From Termitomyces sp. T153 (Eukaryota > Basidiomycota > Agaricomycetes > Agaricales > Lyophyllaceae): a stretch of 64,000 bases of DNA. The position numbers were made by a program, and so were the translations under genes. This document shows, piece by piece, positions 1 through 11,903 of this stretch (position 1 is its first letter; every line of letters begins with the position of its first letter). The notes under the pieces were generated by a model that saw only the letters and a list, made by a program, of their open reading frames with translations, was not told the origin of the DNA and ran no database searches. The DNA is taken from contig JACKQL020000067.1 of the NCBI GenBank assembly GCA_018296165.2, positions 124,001 to 188,000 of the forward strand, written 5' to 3'.

Positions 1-2996
1 TGACTCACTTCCAGAGCACAAGAGGTGGGACCATGCCATTGAACTGCTGCCTGACTCAGCACCCTCCAGCTGTAAGGTCTACCCCCTTGTGCCCAGAGAG
101 CAGGGCAAGCTCAATGCCTTTCTCCAGAAGAACTTGGACTCCAGTTGTATCCATCTGTCCAAATCCCTAATAGCTTCTCTAGTCTTCTTCATCAAAAAGA
201 AAGATGGCTCCCTCTGACTGGTACAGGACTATTGGATACTCAATGCCATAACAGTGAAGAATTGCTATCCTCTCCCCCTCATCTCTGAGCTCATCAACAA
301 CCTCCAGAGTGTGCAATACTTCACTAAACTGAACGTTCGGTGGAGTTACAACAATGTGTGCATTCAGGAGGGAGATGAGTGGAAGGCGGCCTTCCAGACC
401 AACCAGGGATTGTTTGAGCCACTTGTTATGTTCTTCAGTCTCACCAACAGCCCAGCCACCTTCCAGACTATAATGAACAACATCTTCTGGGGCCTTATTG
501 CAGAGAGTGTAGTGTGCATGTACCTCAATGACATCCTCATCTACACCAAAACACTGGAGGAACACCATTGGATCACTCATCTTGTTCTGAAACACCTCTG
601 CTGGCACTAGCTCTACCTCAAGCCAGAGAAGTGTGAGTTCAAACAAACCCAGATTGAGTACCTTGGCCTAGTCATCTCCCATGGAACTGTGGAGATGGAC
701 CCAGTGAAGGTGGCAGGTGTGGTGGAGTGGCTGGAGCCCCAGAACAAGAAGGAGGTACAGGCATTCCTTGGCTTCACAAACTTCTACTGGAGATTTATCC
801 AGGACTTCTCACATCATGCCTGCCTGCTGTTTGACCTCACAGGAAAAGATGTTACATGGAGCTGGGGACCTCCAGAGCAGATGGCCTTCAACACTCTCAA
901 GCACACTGTGACCTCCAGACCTGTTCTCCTCTTCCCAGACAACAACTCTCCCTTCTACATAGAGGCCAACAGCTCCGACTTTGCCACTGGGGCAGTGCTC
1001 TCACAGCAATCTCTGGAGGATGGGAAGTGGCACCCAGTGGCCTTTTACTTCAAAAGCCTGAATGCAGTGGAGTGGAACTACGAGATCCATGACAAGGATA
1101 TGTTGGCCATCATCTGGTTGTTTGAGGAGTGGCAGCACTTTTTGGAAGGCATGTGGCACAAGTTCAAGGTCTGGATAGATCACAAGAACCTTGAATACTT
1201 CTGGACAGCCAAGAAGCTCAATTGCTAGCAGGCCCAATGGTCCCTCTACCTTGCCAACTTCAACTTCTCCTTGCATCACAAGCCTGGCCAGAGCATGGAG
1301 AAACCAGATGCCCTGTCCCAGAGGGTGGACCATGGAATGGAGGAAGGGGATAACAGTAACATCATGCTCCTCCACTCTAAATTGTTTGTGATCCAAGCCA
1401 TGGAGGGCCTAGTTGTTGATGGAGCAGAGGCAGACATTCTCTGGGACATCTGACAGGGTAATAGAGACAGCAGGAGGAGCTTGTGGCACAGGCCACTTGG
1501 ATGCTGAAGTCAGGGCATGCTACTGGTGTTAAGGCAGTCTGCACTAATGAATGGGCCCTCCAAAATGGAATCCTGACCTTCTGAGACTGTATCTATGTCC
1601 CTAAGATCCCAGAGCTCCATTGGAGGATTGTGGAGCAACACCATGACTCTCACATTGCAGGGCACTCTGGGCAGTGGAAGACACTGGAGTTAGTATCATG
1701 GAGCTACTAGTGGTCCCAGATGTCCCAGTACATTGGGTCCTACACCAGTACCTGCAATCTCTGCCTCTGGACCAAGCTCCAATCCTGACTTCCCTATGGA
1801 CAGTTACACCTGCTACTGGTGCCTGTGGAACAATGGAGTGTAGCATCTGTGGACTTCATTGTAGAGCTCTCCAATGCTTATGGTTATGATACAATCATGG
1901 TGGTGGTGGACCTGTATGGCAAGAGAGCACACTTCATTCCAACTCACACCACCTGCTCTGCCATGGGTGCCACAAACCTGTACTGGAGGAACGTCTGGAA
2001 GCTCCATGGCCTTTCTGATGCCTATGTCTCAGATCGGGGACTGCAATTTGTGGCAGAGTTCACCCACAAGCTCTACTGACTGCTTGGAGTAAAGCTCCAT
2101 ACCACCACTGCCTACCATCCTCAGTCCGATGGCCAGACAGAGCATGTAAACCAGGAGTTGGAACAGTATCTCTGCCTCTTCTGCAACAAGCACCAAGATG
2201 ACTGGGATGAACTCCTCCCTGATGCCAAATTCCAGTACAACAACCATGTTCACGCATCCACCCAATTTTCCCCATTCTTCCTTGAAATGGGATGGCACCC
2301 ATGCATGGGTTTTAAACCTTGGGCCTGACCCTCAGAGAATGAGGCAGTAAACAAATTTGTGGACTAGATGAAGAGGTCACAAAAAGAGGCCCTGGCTGCA
2401 CTGGCAAAGGCAAGAGATGACATGGCATGATACTATGACTGTGGGAGGACCCCAGAGCACAGATATTAGCCTGGGGATCAAGTCTACCTGGATGCCTCTG
2501 ACATTACAATCACCTGTCCCTGAAAGAAGCTGTTGCACTGCCAGTTAGGGCCATTCACAGTGGAATGACAGGTAGGACCCTTGGCCTATTGACTCTGACT
2601 CCCCATGGGGATGTGCCAGCTTCATCCAGTGTTCAATGTGGTCAAACTTACCCCAGCCCCTAGAGATCCTATCCCAGGGCAATGTCTGCCACCTCTGCTG
2701 CCCCTGGTGGTAGTTAATGACAACAAAGAGTACAAAGTGGAAGAAATCCTGGACAGCCATTTATTCTGGAGACAGCTACAGTACAAGGTGAAGTAGAAAG
2801 GCTATGGAATTGAGGATATCTCCTGGGAGCCATGGGAGAATGTACATGCCCCCAGACTTGTTAAGGAGTTCCATCAGAGACATCCAGATGCACAGCACAC
2901 TATACAAGGAATCTACTCTATCTTGCCAGCAGACCAAGCAATCAGGGACTTCTTCTATCCCACACATTGAGATGCTGCATGCTAGAGGAGGGGTGA
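1..2996 (+). pseudogene. Ty3/gypsy chromovirus element A, decayed pol (5' end outside window)
   Basis: Broken reading frames give reverse transcriptase (about 180-690), RNase H (about 690-1230), integrase (about 1600-2350) and a terminal chromodomain (about 2720-2900) in the usual Ty3/gypsy order. The chromodomain carries the YKVEEIL and KGYGIEDISWE type motifs, which place the element with chromoviruses. The frame is cut by stops and small shifts, for example TAG near 608 and near 1226. The catalytic YxDD box reads YLND, so the first Asp is lost. CpG is almost absent, as expected after long cytosine methylation. It cannot encode a working polyprotein. A shortened LTR follows directly at 2997. 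Confidence 0.9.
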
Positions 2997-3213
2997 TGTC
3001 AGGAGACTTCCATTTCCAACCTCCATGACTAGTTCCAGCACCTCTGCAGCTTGTTTGATGTCTTCAGGGCTCTTTCCAGAACTCTGAAGATCTCTGTATT
3101 ACCTCAGCAATAATTGTTCTAGGGTTAGGAGCAGCTCCAGTCTTCTGTACAGTGATTTCCATGCCTCCGCTGCCCATGGATGCATCATGCCAAGCAGTGG
3201 AGATCCTTAGACT
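2997..3213 (+). repeat. truncated 3' LTR (U3 part) of gypsy element A
   Basis: It starts TGTCAGGAGAC just after a purine-rich tract, as in the other gypsy copies here, and matches the LTR at 14936-15283 for about 215 bp. Similarity stops a few bases into AGACT, where the R region of the family is inferred to begin. The remaining R-U5 portion is missing. Confidence 0.75.
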
Positions 3214-5519
3214 AGCTGGAATGCTTGACCTGAATTGGTTTGCCCTTCCTCACTAACTTCCTCTGCCTCTCTACAAATGTTCTAGCCTATTGTACCAAGG
3301 CCACTTTTATTGCTATCTTCTTAGCAAACTTTCTGCCAGTGCTCCTCAATGACTTCCCACTATACAAGCATCCCTTCCTTGTGCTATTGCAGCAATAGCA
3401 GGGCTGGGCCCCAGTTGGGTACCAGTAATCCTCAGGGTTGTTCTCAGCCCAGCAGTTGTCACACTGAAGAAAAAGTTGTTAGTGACTATAGTAGTGAAGA
3501 CCACTAAACACTTACCACTCCTTATTCTAGCCTGAATGCTTGTTGCTTTGCAAGCAACACTGTTGTCTTCCCTTTTGTCTTCTCCGATACCACTCCAGCT
3601 TCCATCCCCATGTCCACCACTGTCAAGGCCTTTTGCCAGCAAAGAAGAGTTGCCAAGCATTTATTGGTAAACAACTCCTTGATAAGTTTCTGTAACAAAG
3701 TTAGCAATGGCTACTAAGGAAAAGCAAAAGAACAAAGACTTACTTCAAACTGCTCTTGCTCCTCCTCCTCTCTGACCTTGCCTTTGCCTTTTCCCTTTGG
3801 GATTGTTGCCACTCTTGGTGATGTTGCCAACCCCTTAGCAATGCCACCAACCACACACTTGGGAGTCAAAGGCCCAGCTACCCCAATGTCCCCACTCTTC
3901 CATTAAGAACTCCAGTGAAGGATCAACAGGAGCCTAGCAAAAGTGTTAAAGTTGTTGCTAATGGAGTAAACAAAAAACTTACAAAGTGGACATCAAACTG
4001 GCAAACTCAATCTTCCCCTTTATACTTCTAATAAAGTTGGCAACACTCCTTCTCAACAGTTGCCAATGCAGGCAACTCAATGCTGCTCCCAGCTGTCTCA
4101 AACCAGAGCAACCAGGTCTGAAACATAGCAGTTACCACCAAACAAGGATCCTTTGCCAAGGACATGTGGGCCACTGAGAGCAAGCAGTTGACTTGATCAA
4201 GGAAAGTGTGGGCCATTGTGATTTTGTCAAGCTGAGAAGCAAGATCAGAAGACATAGTGATAAGATTGAGATTATAGAGGATAAGAGAGATAAGATGCTG
4301 GAAGGGAGTGTTGATGAAGTTCAGTGGAATCACTAGTTGCTTTTATTCTGACCACTCTAAGTGCATGGACTAAGCAAGCAATCATGAGACTTTGGGTTGA
4401 CTGAGGACAGTCAAGATTTCAGCATAGGGGAGGATGATAAGACCCACTTGTCACTGAGCACTATTTTTGGCATTTCTGACTGGACAGCAGCTGATTATTT
4501 TGACATGGCACAAGTCATAACACTCAGCATGTGAGGCCTAGCCCCAAGGTCTGGAACAATGTAGCCTTTGCATAGAATTTTAGCAACTACAAGACTTATT
4601 GATCATGAGCTGTATCACATGGAGTCTGGACTTTAGGTCTAGAATGACAAGACTGAGACCTTTCTTAGCAACAAGCACTAGTGACTTCCTTGGCAATAAC
4701 ACTGCCTTCCTCCAAAAATGGACATATTAACAGTTGTGTGATTTTTTACTTATAATTTTTCTTGTCGAGCTTACAAACATACTTGAACAGCATTTACACT
4801 TCAGGTATTGACATTGGACATGCTCTTTTCTTGCAATTGATTGCCTTTATGCATCACATCAATGTTGCTTACTTTTCACTTGGTTACCAGATTGACACCT
4901 CATATGTATCATAAACACCTTGGCAGATGCCATTGCTAGTATCATTTCTGACTTAGCAATGCTAGCAACTACAGCTAGCAACTAGTTTATGTTTGTCTTT
5001 TTTTCAGTCCCTTTATCATCACTTCCACTTTTTATTCCCAACTCCCCTCATACCACTTAGTTTGCTCTTCCTTAGCAACACTTTTGCCTTCATCCATTTT
5101 CCCTTGCTTTGACTAGTGACCTTCCATTACTGTCTAGCAACTTAGGCTAGCAATAGTGACCATTTCCACTTCTCATCCACTTCACATGCCATTCATTCTC
5201 ATTCTCTGGGACAGTTACTGACTTGCCCTCACCTATTAACTTCCTACTGCCAGCTACCCTATCTAGTGACTAGTGTTAGGTCCTCTTTTTAGGTTTCCTC
5301 CATGGCACTAAGTGGCATAGGAGCACATCAGTGGCCATCTGTGCATGCCACACTGGCCCTTTCTCCTTTGCCAAGCTAGACCTTCTGAATCCCCCACTCC
5401 TGGTGTTCTCCTATAGAAAGGCCCTCTACAAGGACAACCAGAGTAGCAGCAGAGTCCCAGAAGAGGAACACAGAGAGGAGTCTGGAGGCATGCTTGACTA
5501 AGAGTTCCTAAACAAGGCA
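3214..5519. other. CpG-poor repeat-derived sequence, no gene recognised
   Basis: About 2.3 kb with almost no CpG and many repeats of short words such as TAGCAAC and GCTAGCAA, which also occur at about 17,160-17,560. Only short open frames occur, for example a 101-codon frame on the minus strand at 4028-4333. None is recognisable. The composition suggests remains of another LTR element or its gag region. The boundary with element B is not sharp. Confidence 0.5.
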
Positions 5520-5725
5520 GTAGAGGTGGGGAACAGGATTTATGCCACCACCTTACATTTGCTGCCCTCTATCATGGAGATTTGGGCTAGCCAGACCACA
5601 TCCCAGCAACTGGCCCAGGCATTCACTGCTCACTCCATGCACCAGGAGTTCTGGGACATCATACCTCCCTACCTCCATGCATTCAAGGATGTGTTCTTCA
5701 AGGCCTTGTTTGACTCACTTCTGGA
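5520..5725 (+). pseudogene. element B pol, protease-RT linker piece
   Basis: The frame 5526-5834 encodes a peptide with HSMHQEFWDIIPPYLHAF, typical of the linker just before reverse transcriptase in Ty3/gypsy pol (the 'P-x-x-x-H-x-F-x-D-V-F' region). The coding similarity stops at 5725, where the inserted CpG-rich sequence starts. It resumes at 6654. Confidence 0.7.
5711..5725 (+). repeat. target-site duplication, left copy (SINE-like insert)
   Basis: The 15-mer TGACTCACTTCTGGA here is repeated exactly at 6654-6668 on the other side of the insert. In element A and in the ancestral gypsy sequence it occurs once, at window positions 1-15 with two differences. Confidence 0.85.
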
Positions 5726-6572
5726 TGATGATGATACGTTTTTATTTATCTTAAAGGCCTATTTTACACATGACCTTCGTGTCCTAAGCCCTGCAGTACA
5801 TAATGGGGGTGGTAATTACGGACACTCCAACTAGTTCTCCGGCCCGATCCCTTTTCAGCTGATGCCGGTTACGCCTCGTAGCCACTTTACTACAATTTGA
5901 CTTTTGTCAGAGTTCATACTACTTCCCACACCTAAGTCCCACTGACCATCTGCCACTAATGTGCCCTCCCAATTTCTAAACCCAGCTGTACTTGGCAATG
6001 CTTGGTCGGAGTTGATTGGTGTAGGGCGGTAACCTTTCAGCCAGCTCAAGCCTCCCTCTAGTCAATCCAAACTCAGGGTGGTCACGACTCCACCCTCCCC
6101 ACGCCCAGACGCTACTTTTGGAAGAACAATCCCGAGATTTGGAATCCGCGATGGAATAGCCCAGTGAACCACCATGTGACAGACATGCCGCACCTTTTCG
6201 GCTGGGCACCTGATCAAACTGGCAGCCTCAGCTTTAAACCACATCAGACCATCCGATGGACCACACAGTACTTTGGCAGCCTGATCAAACTATTGACTCC
6301 TATCCTCACGCCTACCCGTGCCATGACCTGCTTGGTCAGTGAAGGCCTAGACCCTCTCCCAAATCCGTCGCACCAGGGAAACTTTTCTTTTTCTGATCCG
6401 TCACGAGTGTGGTGGTCACATTGCCTCATTGAACCACGTGCTGATTGCTCAGTCCTGGTCGGCCTGCACTACAAAGCCTGGCTAGTCAAGCACATGCGGG
6501 CGGAGGCTTCCCGGCGGCATTGAAATAACCCACGTGGTGTCTAAGGTGTTTTCCACACAGGCGCACACAGCC

Positions 6573-6584
6573 AGAGTCAAAACC
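6573..6584 (-). promoter_or_regulatory. B-box-like Pol III motif of the SINE-like element
   Basis: The minus strand reads GGTTTTGACTCT, close to the B-box consensus GGTTCGANTCC if one extra T and one C-to-T change are allowed. It lies about 61 bases after the A box, further than in a standard tRNA gene. This fits either a class II tRNA origin or small insertions. Confidence 0.5.
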
Positions 6585-6633
6585 CCAACCTTGCACTTGC
6601 AGATCATGTGACCTGCTTTGGGACGTGATGGTG

Positions 6634-6645
6634 CCAACTGAGCCA
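6634..6645 (-). promoter_or_regulatory. Pol III A box of the SINE-like element
   Basis: The minus strand reads TGGCTCAGTTGG, which fits the A-box consensus TRGYNNARNNGG at every fixed position. It starts at base 9 of the element (base 8 if the first G belongs to the flank), the place it has in a tRNA gene. Confidence 0.7.
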
Positions 6646-6653
6646 CCACGCCC

Positions 6654-6668
6654 TGACTCACTTCTGGA
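6654..6668 (+). repeat. target-site duplication, right copy (SINE-like insert)
   Basis: Exact copy of TGACTCACTTCTGGA found at 5711-5725. The gypsy reading frame resumes from here with the motif for the start of reverse transcriptase (QWDHAIEL). Confidence 0.85.
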
Positions 6669-8315
6669 GCACAAGCAGTGGGACCATGCCATTGAGTTAC
6701 TGCCTAACTCCACACCCTCCAGCTGTAAGGTCTACCCACTAGCACCCAAGGAGCAGGACAAACTCAATGCCTTCCTGCAAGAAAATCTAGACTCTGGTTG
6801 CATATGCCCCTTCAAATCTCCAATGGCTTCTCCAGTCTTCTTCATTAAGAAAAAAGATGGCTTGCTCCAACTTGTTCAGGATTACTGGGTTCTCAACACC
6901 ATAACTGTGAAGAACTGCTACCCCCTCCCCCTCATCTCTGAGCTCATCAACAACTTCTGGAATGTGTGATACTTCACCAAACTGGATGTCCAATGGGGCT
7001 ACAACAACATGCACATCCAGGAGGGAGATGAGTGGAAGGCCACCTTCCAGACCAACCAGGGATTGTTCAAACCTCTTGTTATGTTTTTTGGACTCACCAA
7101 TAGCCCAGCCACCTTTCGGACAATGATAAACAACATCTTGCAAGACCTCATTGCCAAAGGCATAGTATGTGTGTACCTTGACAACATCCTCATCTATACC
7201 AAAACACTGGAAGAGCACTACCAGATCATGTGCCTCATTTTAGAATGTCTCTGCCAGCACCAGTTCTACCTCAAACTGGAGAAGTGCAAGTTCAAGCAGA
7301 CCCAGATCAAGTATCTCAGCCTGATCATCTTGCATGGAGCCATGGAAATGGACCCAGTAAAGGTAGCAGGTGTTGTGGAATGGCTAGAGCCCAAGAACAA
7401 GAAGGAGGCACAGGCCTTCCTAGGCTTTGCAAACTTCTACCAGAAGTTCATCAAGGACTTCTTGCATCACACCCACCTACTATTTGACCTCACTAGGAAG
7501 GATGTTGCATGGAGCTGGGGACCTCTGGAGCAGATGGCTTTCAGTGCTCTCAAGCACACAGTTATCTCTGGACCTGTTCTCCTCTTCCTGGGCAACAACT
7601 CTCCCTTCCAAGTCAAAGCTGACAGCTCTGACTTTGCCACTGGAGCAGTTCTCTTGCAACAGTCCATGGAAGATGAGAAGTGGCATCTAGTGGTCTTCTA
7701 CTCTAAGAACCTAAATGTAGTAGAGCATAACTACAAGATCCATGACAAGGAGATGCTAGTCATTATCTGATTGTTTGAGGAATAGCAGCATTTTCTGGAA
7801 GGGCATAGCACAAGTTTGAGGTCTGGACAGATCACAAGAACCTCAAGTACTTCCAGACAGCCAAGAAACTCAACTGCTAACAAGCCTGATGGTCCCTCTA
7901 TCTAGCCAATTTTGACTTTTTTCTGCACAACAAGCCTAGCTGGAGTATGAGAAAACCAGATGCTCTGTCCTAGAAAGCAGACCATGGCATTGGAGGAGAG
8001 GACAATAGCAACATCATCCTCCTCCAGCCCAAATTGTTTGCAATCCAAGCCATGGAAGGTCTAGCTGTTGAGGGGGCAGAAGTAGACATCCTTTGGGACA
8101 TCCAGCAGGGCAACCAGGATGGCCAGCAGGAGGAACTCATTACTCAGGCAGCCAGGGCACTGAAATTGGGATGTATCACTGGCACCAAATATGGACAAAT
8201 GGGCCCTCTGAAATGAGATCTTGACCTTCTGAGATTGTATCTATGTGCCCAATATTCTAGAGCTCTGCTGGAGGATTGTAGAGCAGCACCACAACTCCCA
8301 GATTGCTGGGCACCC
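6654..8315 (+). pseudogene. element B pol: reverse transcriptase and RNase H
   Basis: Frames at 6625-6969 and 7009-7770 encode RT and then the RNase H domain (FATGAVL, YKIHDKEML). The RT catalytic box reads YLDN, so the second Asp is lost. Stops interrupt the frame near 6967 and after 7770. The piece ends at GGGCACCC, the insertion point of element C, and continues at 13608. Confidence 0.85.
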
Positions 8316-8664
8316 TGTAAGGGCAACCTTGGGAGCAGCAGATCAGAGTCACACAGCTAGCAGAGGGGAATCCAAAGTATATTAGCAGAGTAGACAACAA
8401 TACAATCAGTAACTAATCACCTAGCAGAGGGAAATCCAAAGAGAACAAGTCTAAGGAACTCCACTGCTTGGCATGATGTATCCATGGGCAGCGGAGGCAT
8501 GGGAATCACTGTACAGAAGACTGGAGCTGCTCCTAACCCTAGGGCAATTATTGCTGAGGTAATACAGAGATCTCTGGGGTTCTAAAATGAGCCCCAGAGA
8601 CATCAAACAAGCTGCAGAAGTGCTGGAATAAGTTGTGGAGGTCAGAAATGGAAGTTCCCTGACA
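8316..8664 (-). repeat. 3' LTR of element C
   Basis: 349 bp, TGTCAG...CTTACA on the minus strand. It is about the same as the 13234-13602 LTR except for point changes and a missing 20-bp palindrome. The CACCC duplication abuts its outer end. Confidence 0.9.
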
Positions 8665-8677
8665 TCACCCCCTCTCT
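8665..8677 (-). other. polypurine tract of element C
   Basis: The minus strand reads AGAGAGGGGGTGA directly before the 3' LTR. The same kind of tract precedes the LTRs at 2997 and 14936. Confidence 0.7.
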
Positions 8678-11300
8678 AGCATGCAGCATCTCAATGTGCA
8701 GGGTAAAAGAAGTCCCTGATTGCTTGGTCTGCTGGCAAGATAGGGTAGATTCCTTGTATGGTGTGCAAAGCATCTGGATGCCTCCAGTGGAACTCCTTAA
8801 TGAGTCTGGGGGCATGCACATTCTCCCACAGCTCCCAGGAGATATCCTCAATCCCATAGCCTTTCCACTTCACCTTGTACTATAGTCATCTCTGGATTAA
8901 ATGGCTATCCAGGATTTCCTTCACCTTGTATTTCTTGCTGTTGTTGACCACCATGGGGAGTGGCAGAGGTAGCAGATGTTGCCCTAGAATAGGATCTTTA
9001 GAGGCCAGAGTTAGTTTGACCACATTGAACACCAGATGTAGCTGGCACATCCCCACAGGGAGCTGGAGTCAATAGGCCAAGGGCCCTACTTGTCATTCCA
9101 CTGTGAAGGGTCCCAACTGATGGTGTGACAGCTTTTTCAAGGGCTGGGCAGTTGTAATGTCAGAGGCATCCAGGTAGACTTGATCTCCAGGCGGATATTT
9201 GTGCTCCAGGGTCCTCCCACAGTCATAGTATTGTGCTATGTTGTCCTTTGCCTTTGCCAGTGCTGTTCAGGCCTCCTCTTGTGACCTCTTTATCTGATCC
9301 ACAAATTTGTTTACTACCTCATTCTCCAAGGGTCAGGCCCAGGATTCAAAACTCATACATAGATGCCATCCTGTGTTGAGAAAGAATGGGGAGAACTGGG
9401 TGGATGTGTGAACATGGTTATTGTATTGGAACTCAGTGTCAGGGAGGAGTTTGTCCCAGTCATCCTGGCACTTGTTGCAGAAGAGGTGGAGGTACTGCTC
9501 TAACTCCTGATTTATGCATTCAGTCTGGCTGTCGGACTGTGGGTGGTAGGTGGTGGAGGTGTGGAGCTTTATGCTGAGCAGTCAGTAGAGCTCCCTAGTG
9601 AAGTTTGCCATGAATTGTGATCCCCAATCAGAGACATAGCAGAAGCCATGGAGCTTCCAGACATTCCTCCAGTACAGGTTTGCAGCACTCATAGCAGAGC
9701 AGATGGTGTGGGTTGGAATGAAGTGCACTCACTTGCCATACAAGTCCACCAACACCATGATCACATCATAACCATGGGTGTCAGGGAGCTCTACAATGAA
9801 GTCCATGCAAGCCACGCTCCATTGTTCTGTGGGCACAGGCAGCAGGTGTAGCTGTCTATAGGGGAGTCAGCATTGGGGCTTGGTCTAGAGGCAGAGATCA
9901 CATGTACTAGTGTAGGATCCAATATACCAGGACATCTGGGGCCACCAGTTCTGCAATACTAGCTCCAGTATCTTTCACTGTTTGAGGTGCACTGCAGCAC
10001 AGGAGTTGTAGTGTTGCTCCACAATCCACTAACAGAGCTCCAGAACATTAGGCACATAGATATGGTATTTAAAGGTCAGGATCCCATCTTGGAGGGCCTA
10101 TTTGTCAGCATGGACTGCTTTGGCACCAGTGGTATGCCTCAACTTCAGTGTCCAAGCTGCCTGTGCAATAAGTTCCTCCTGCTGACCATCCTGATTACCC
10201 TGCCATATGTCCTGGAGAATGTCCACCTCTGCTCCCTTGACAGCTAGACCCTCTATGGCTCAGATCACAAACAGTTTGGGGTGGAGGAGCACAATGTTGC
10301 TGTTATCCTCCTCTCTCATGCCATGGTCCACTCTCTGGAACAGGGCATCTGGTTTCCCCATGCTCTAGCCAGGCTTGTGGTGCAAAGAGAAGTCAAAATT
10401 GGTGAGGTAAAGGCAGCCCCAGTGGCAAAGTTGGAGCTGTTGGCTTCTACCTGGAAGGGAGAGTTGTCATCTGGAAAAAGGAGGATGGGTCTGGAGATCA
10501 TGGCATGCTTGAGAGTGTTGAAGGCCATCTGCTCTGGAGGTCCCCAACTCCATGTAACATCCTTTCCAGTGAGGTTGAATAGCAGACAAGCATGGTGCAA
10601 GAAGTCCTGGATGAATCTCTAGTAGAAGTTTGTAAAACTAAGGAATGCCTGCACCTCCTTCTTGTTCTTAGGCTCCAGCCACTCTGCCACACCTGCTACC
10701 TTCACTGGGTCCATCTCCATGGCTCTATGTGAGATGATCAGGCCAAGGTACTCAATCTGGGTCTGTTCAAACTCGCACTTCTCTGGTTTGAGGTAGAGCT
10801 GGTGCTGGCAGAGGCATTCCAGGATGAGGCAAGTGATCTAATGGTGTTCCTCTAGCGTTTTGGTATAGATAAGGATGTTGTCAAGGTATACATACACTAC
10901 ACTCTCTGCTATGAGGTCCTGGAAGATGTCTTTTGTCATGATCTGGAAGGTGGCAGGGCTGTTGGTGAGTCCAAAGAACATAACAAGTGGCTCAAACAAT
11001 CCCCAGTTGGTCTAGAAGGTGGCCTTCCACTTGTCTCCTTCTTAGATGTGCATGTTGTTGTAACTCCACTGGACATTCAGTTTAGTGAAGTATTGCACAC
11101 CCTGGAGGTTTTTGATGAGCTCAGAGATGAGGGGAAGGGGCTAATGGTTCTTCACTGTCATGGCATTGAGAACCCAGTAGTCCTGGACCAGTTGGAGTGA
11201 GCCATCCTTCTTCTTGATGAAGAAGACTGGAGAAGCCATCGGAGACTTTCCTCCATAGCACAGACAGAGCACTTCTGGGAGCATCTGCTCATGGTTACCT
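8678..11300 (-). pseudogene. element C pol: RT, RNase H, integrase, chromodomain (decayed)
   Basis: On the minus strand, RT lies at about 11,200-10,700, RNase H at about 10,680-10,280, integrase at about 10,050-9,150 and a chromodomain (KWKGYGIEDISWE) at about 8,890-8,700. The catalytic box is YLDN instead of YxDD. Frequent stops and frameshifts break the frame. Only short fragments stay open, such as 10316-10600. Confidence 0.85.
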
Positions 11301-11633
11301 CTCCTTTAGTCCAGTCAACCTCAGAGTCGTGCTTGTGGAGCCATGTGAAACCAAGAATCATGTCCTGCCTACTCAAGCTGGTGACGGCAAACATGGCATG
11401 CTCCACATAATTGTAATAGCAGAGGACCAGGTCAACCACAGAGTTGATGCTACCTGCTTTGTTAGGTGTTCTATCAATGTTGTAGACTGGAATGGGCTTG
11501 GGGAGGGGCTGTGTGGCCAGGCCATGGTGTTTGACAAACTCTGAGTCCAGGAACAGTCCTGTTGCTCTGCTATCCAGGAGAGCCATGACTCTGTGGGTTT
11601 GCTAGGTGTCTGTTGTCTCAATGTCCACCTCAA
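11158..11633 (-). pseudogene. element C retropepsin-like protease, mutated
   Basis: The frame 11158-11586 encodes a retroviral-type aspartic protease with an ALLDSRAT box in place of the DS/TGAT signature, so the catalytic-loop Gly has become Arg. The later hydrophobic ILGFTWL (flap and second half) is visible. Shortly after [11 protein letters not shown] the sequence jumps directly into the start of RT, so the usual linker is deleted. Confidence 0.75.
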
Positions 11634-11903
11634 AATGCAGGAAGTTAGTAGATAGGCTGGAAGCCATCACATACTGTTGGGGCATTCAACGTGCCCAGAT
11701 GGGGCCATGCCAGCAGACCTTCAGAGGTGTTGGAGAGCTCAGCAGGGGCTCCAGAGTTAGTATTTGTACATCTAGAGAGAGGTGTTGAGGTTCTTCTGTC
11801 TCAGAATAAAGGGCATCAAAAAAGGCATTTTTGTTTTCTATTGACAGACACAAGAACCTGTTAGCACCCAGCAATGGAAGCATGCACCTCATCTGTCACT
11901 AAA

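Larger units (their letters stand above)
5726..6653 (-). mobile_element. SINE-like retroelement with tRNA-related head
   Basis: A 928-bp block is bounded by exact 15-bp duplications of gypsy sequence. It is rich in CpG, while the host element is almost free of it. Read on the minus strand it begins GGGCGTGGTGGCTCAGTTGG, which contains a perfect Pol III A box, with a B-box-like motif about 60 bases downstream. It ends in a short (TCA)n tail. This layout (tRNA-like head, unrelated body, simple-repeat tail, long variable target duplication) is that of a tRNA-derived SINE mobilised by a LINE. No long open frame occurs in it. At 928 bp it is long for a SINE, so part of the body may come from another source. 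I do not recognise the family. Confidence 0.7.

Noticed and set aside
179..646. 155-codon minus-strand frame antisense to element A pol
   Set aside because: It is a shadow of reverse transcriptase on the plus strand. Similar antisense frames recur at 1001-1396 and 6787-7218 in the other gypsy parts.
6560..6653. Functional tRNA gene
   Set aside because: The A box is good, but the B box is off and I could fold no acceptor stem with a matching 3' end. The target duplication marks it as a retroposon head.
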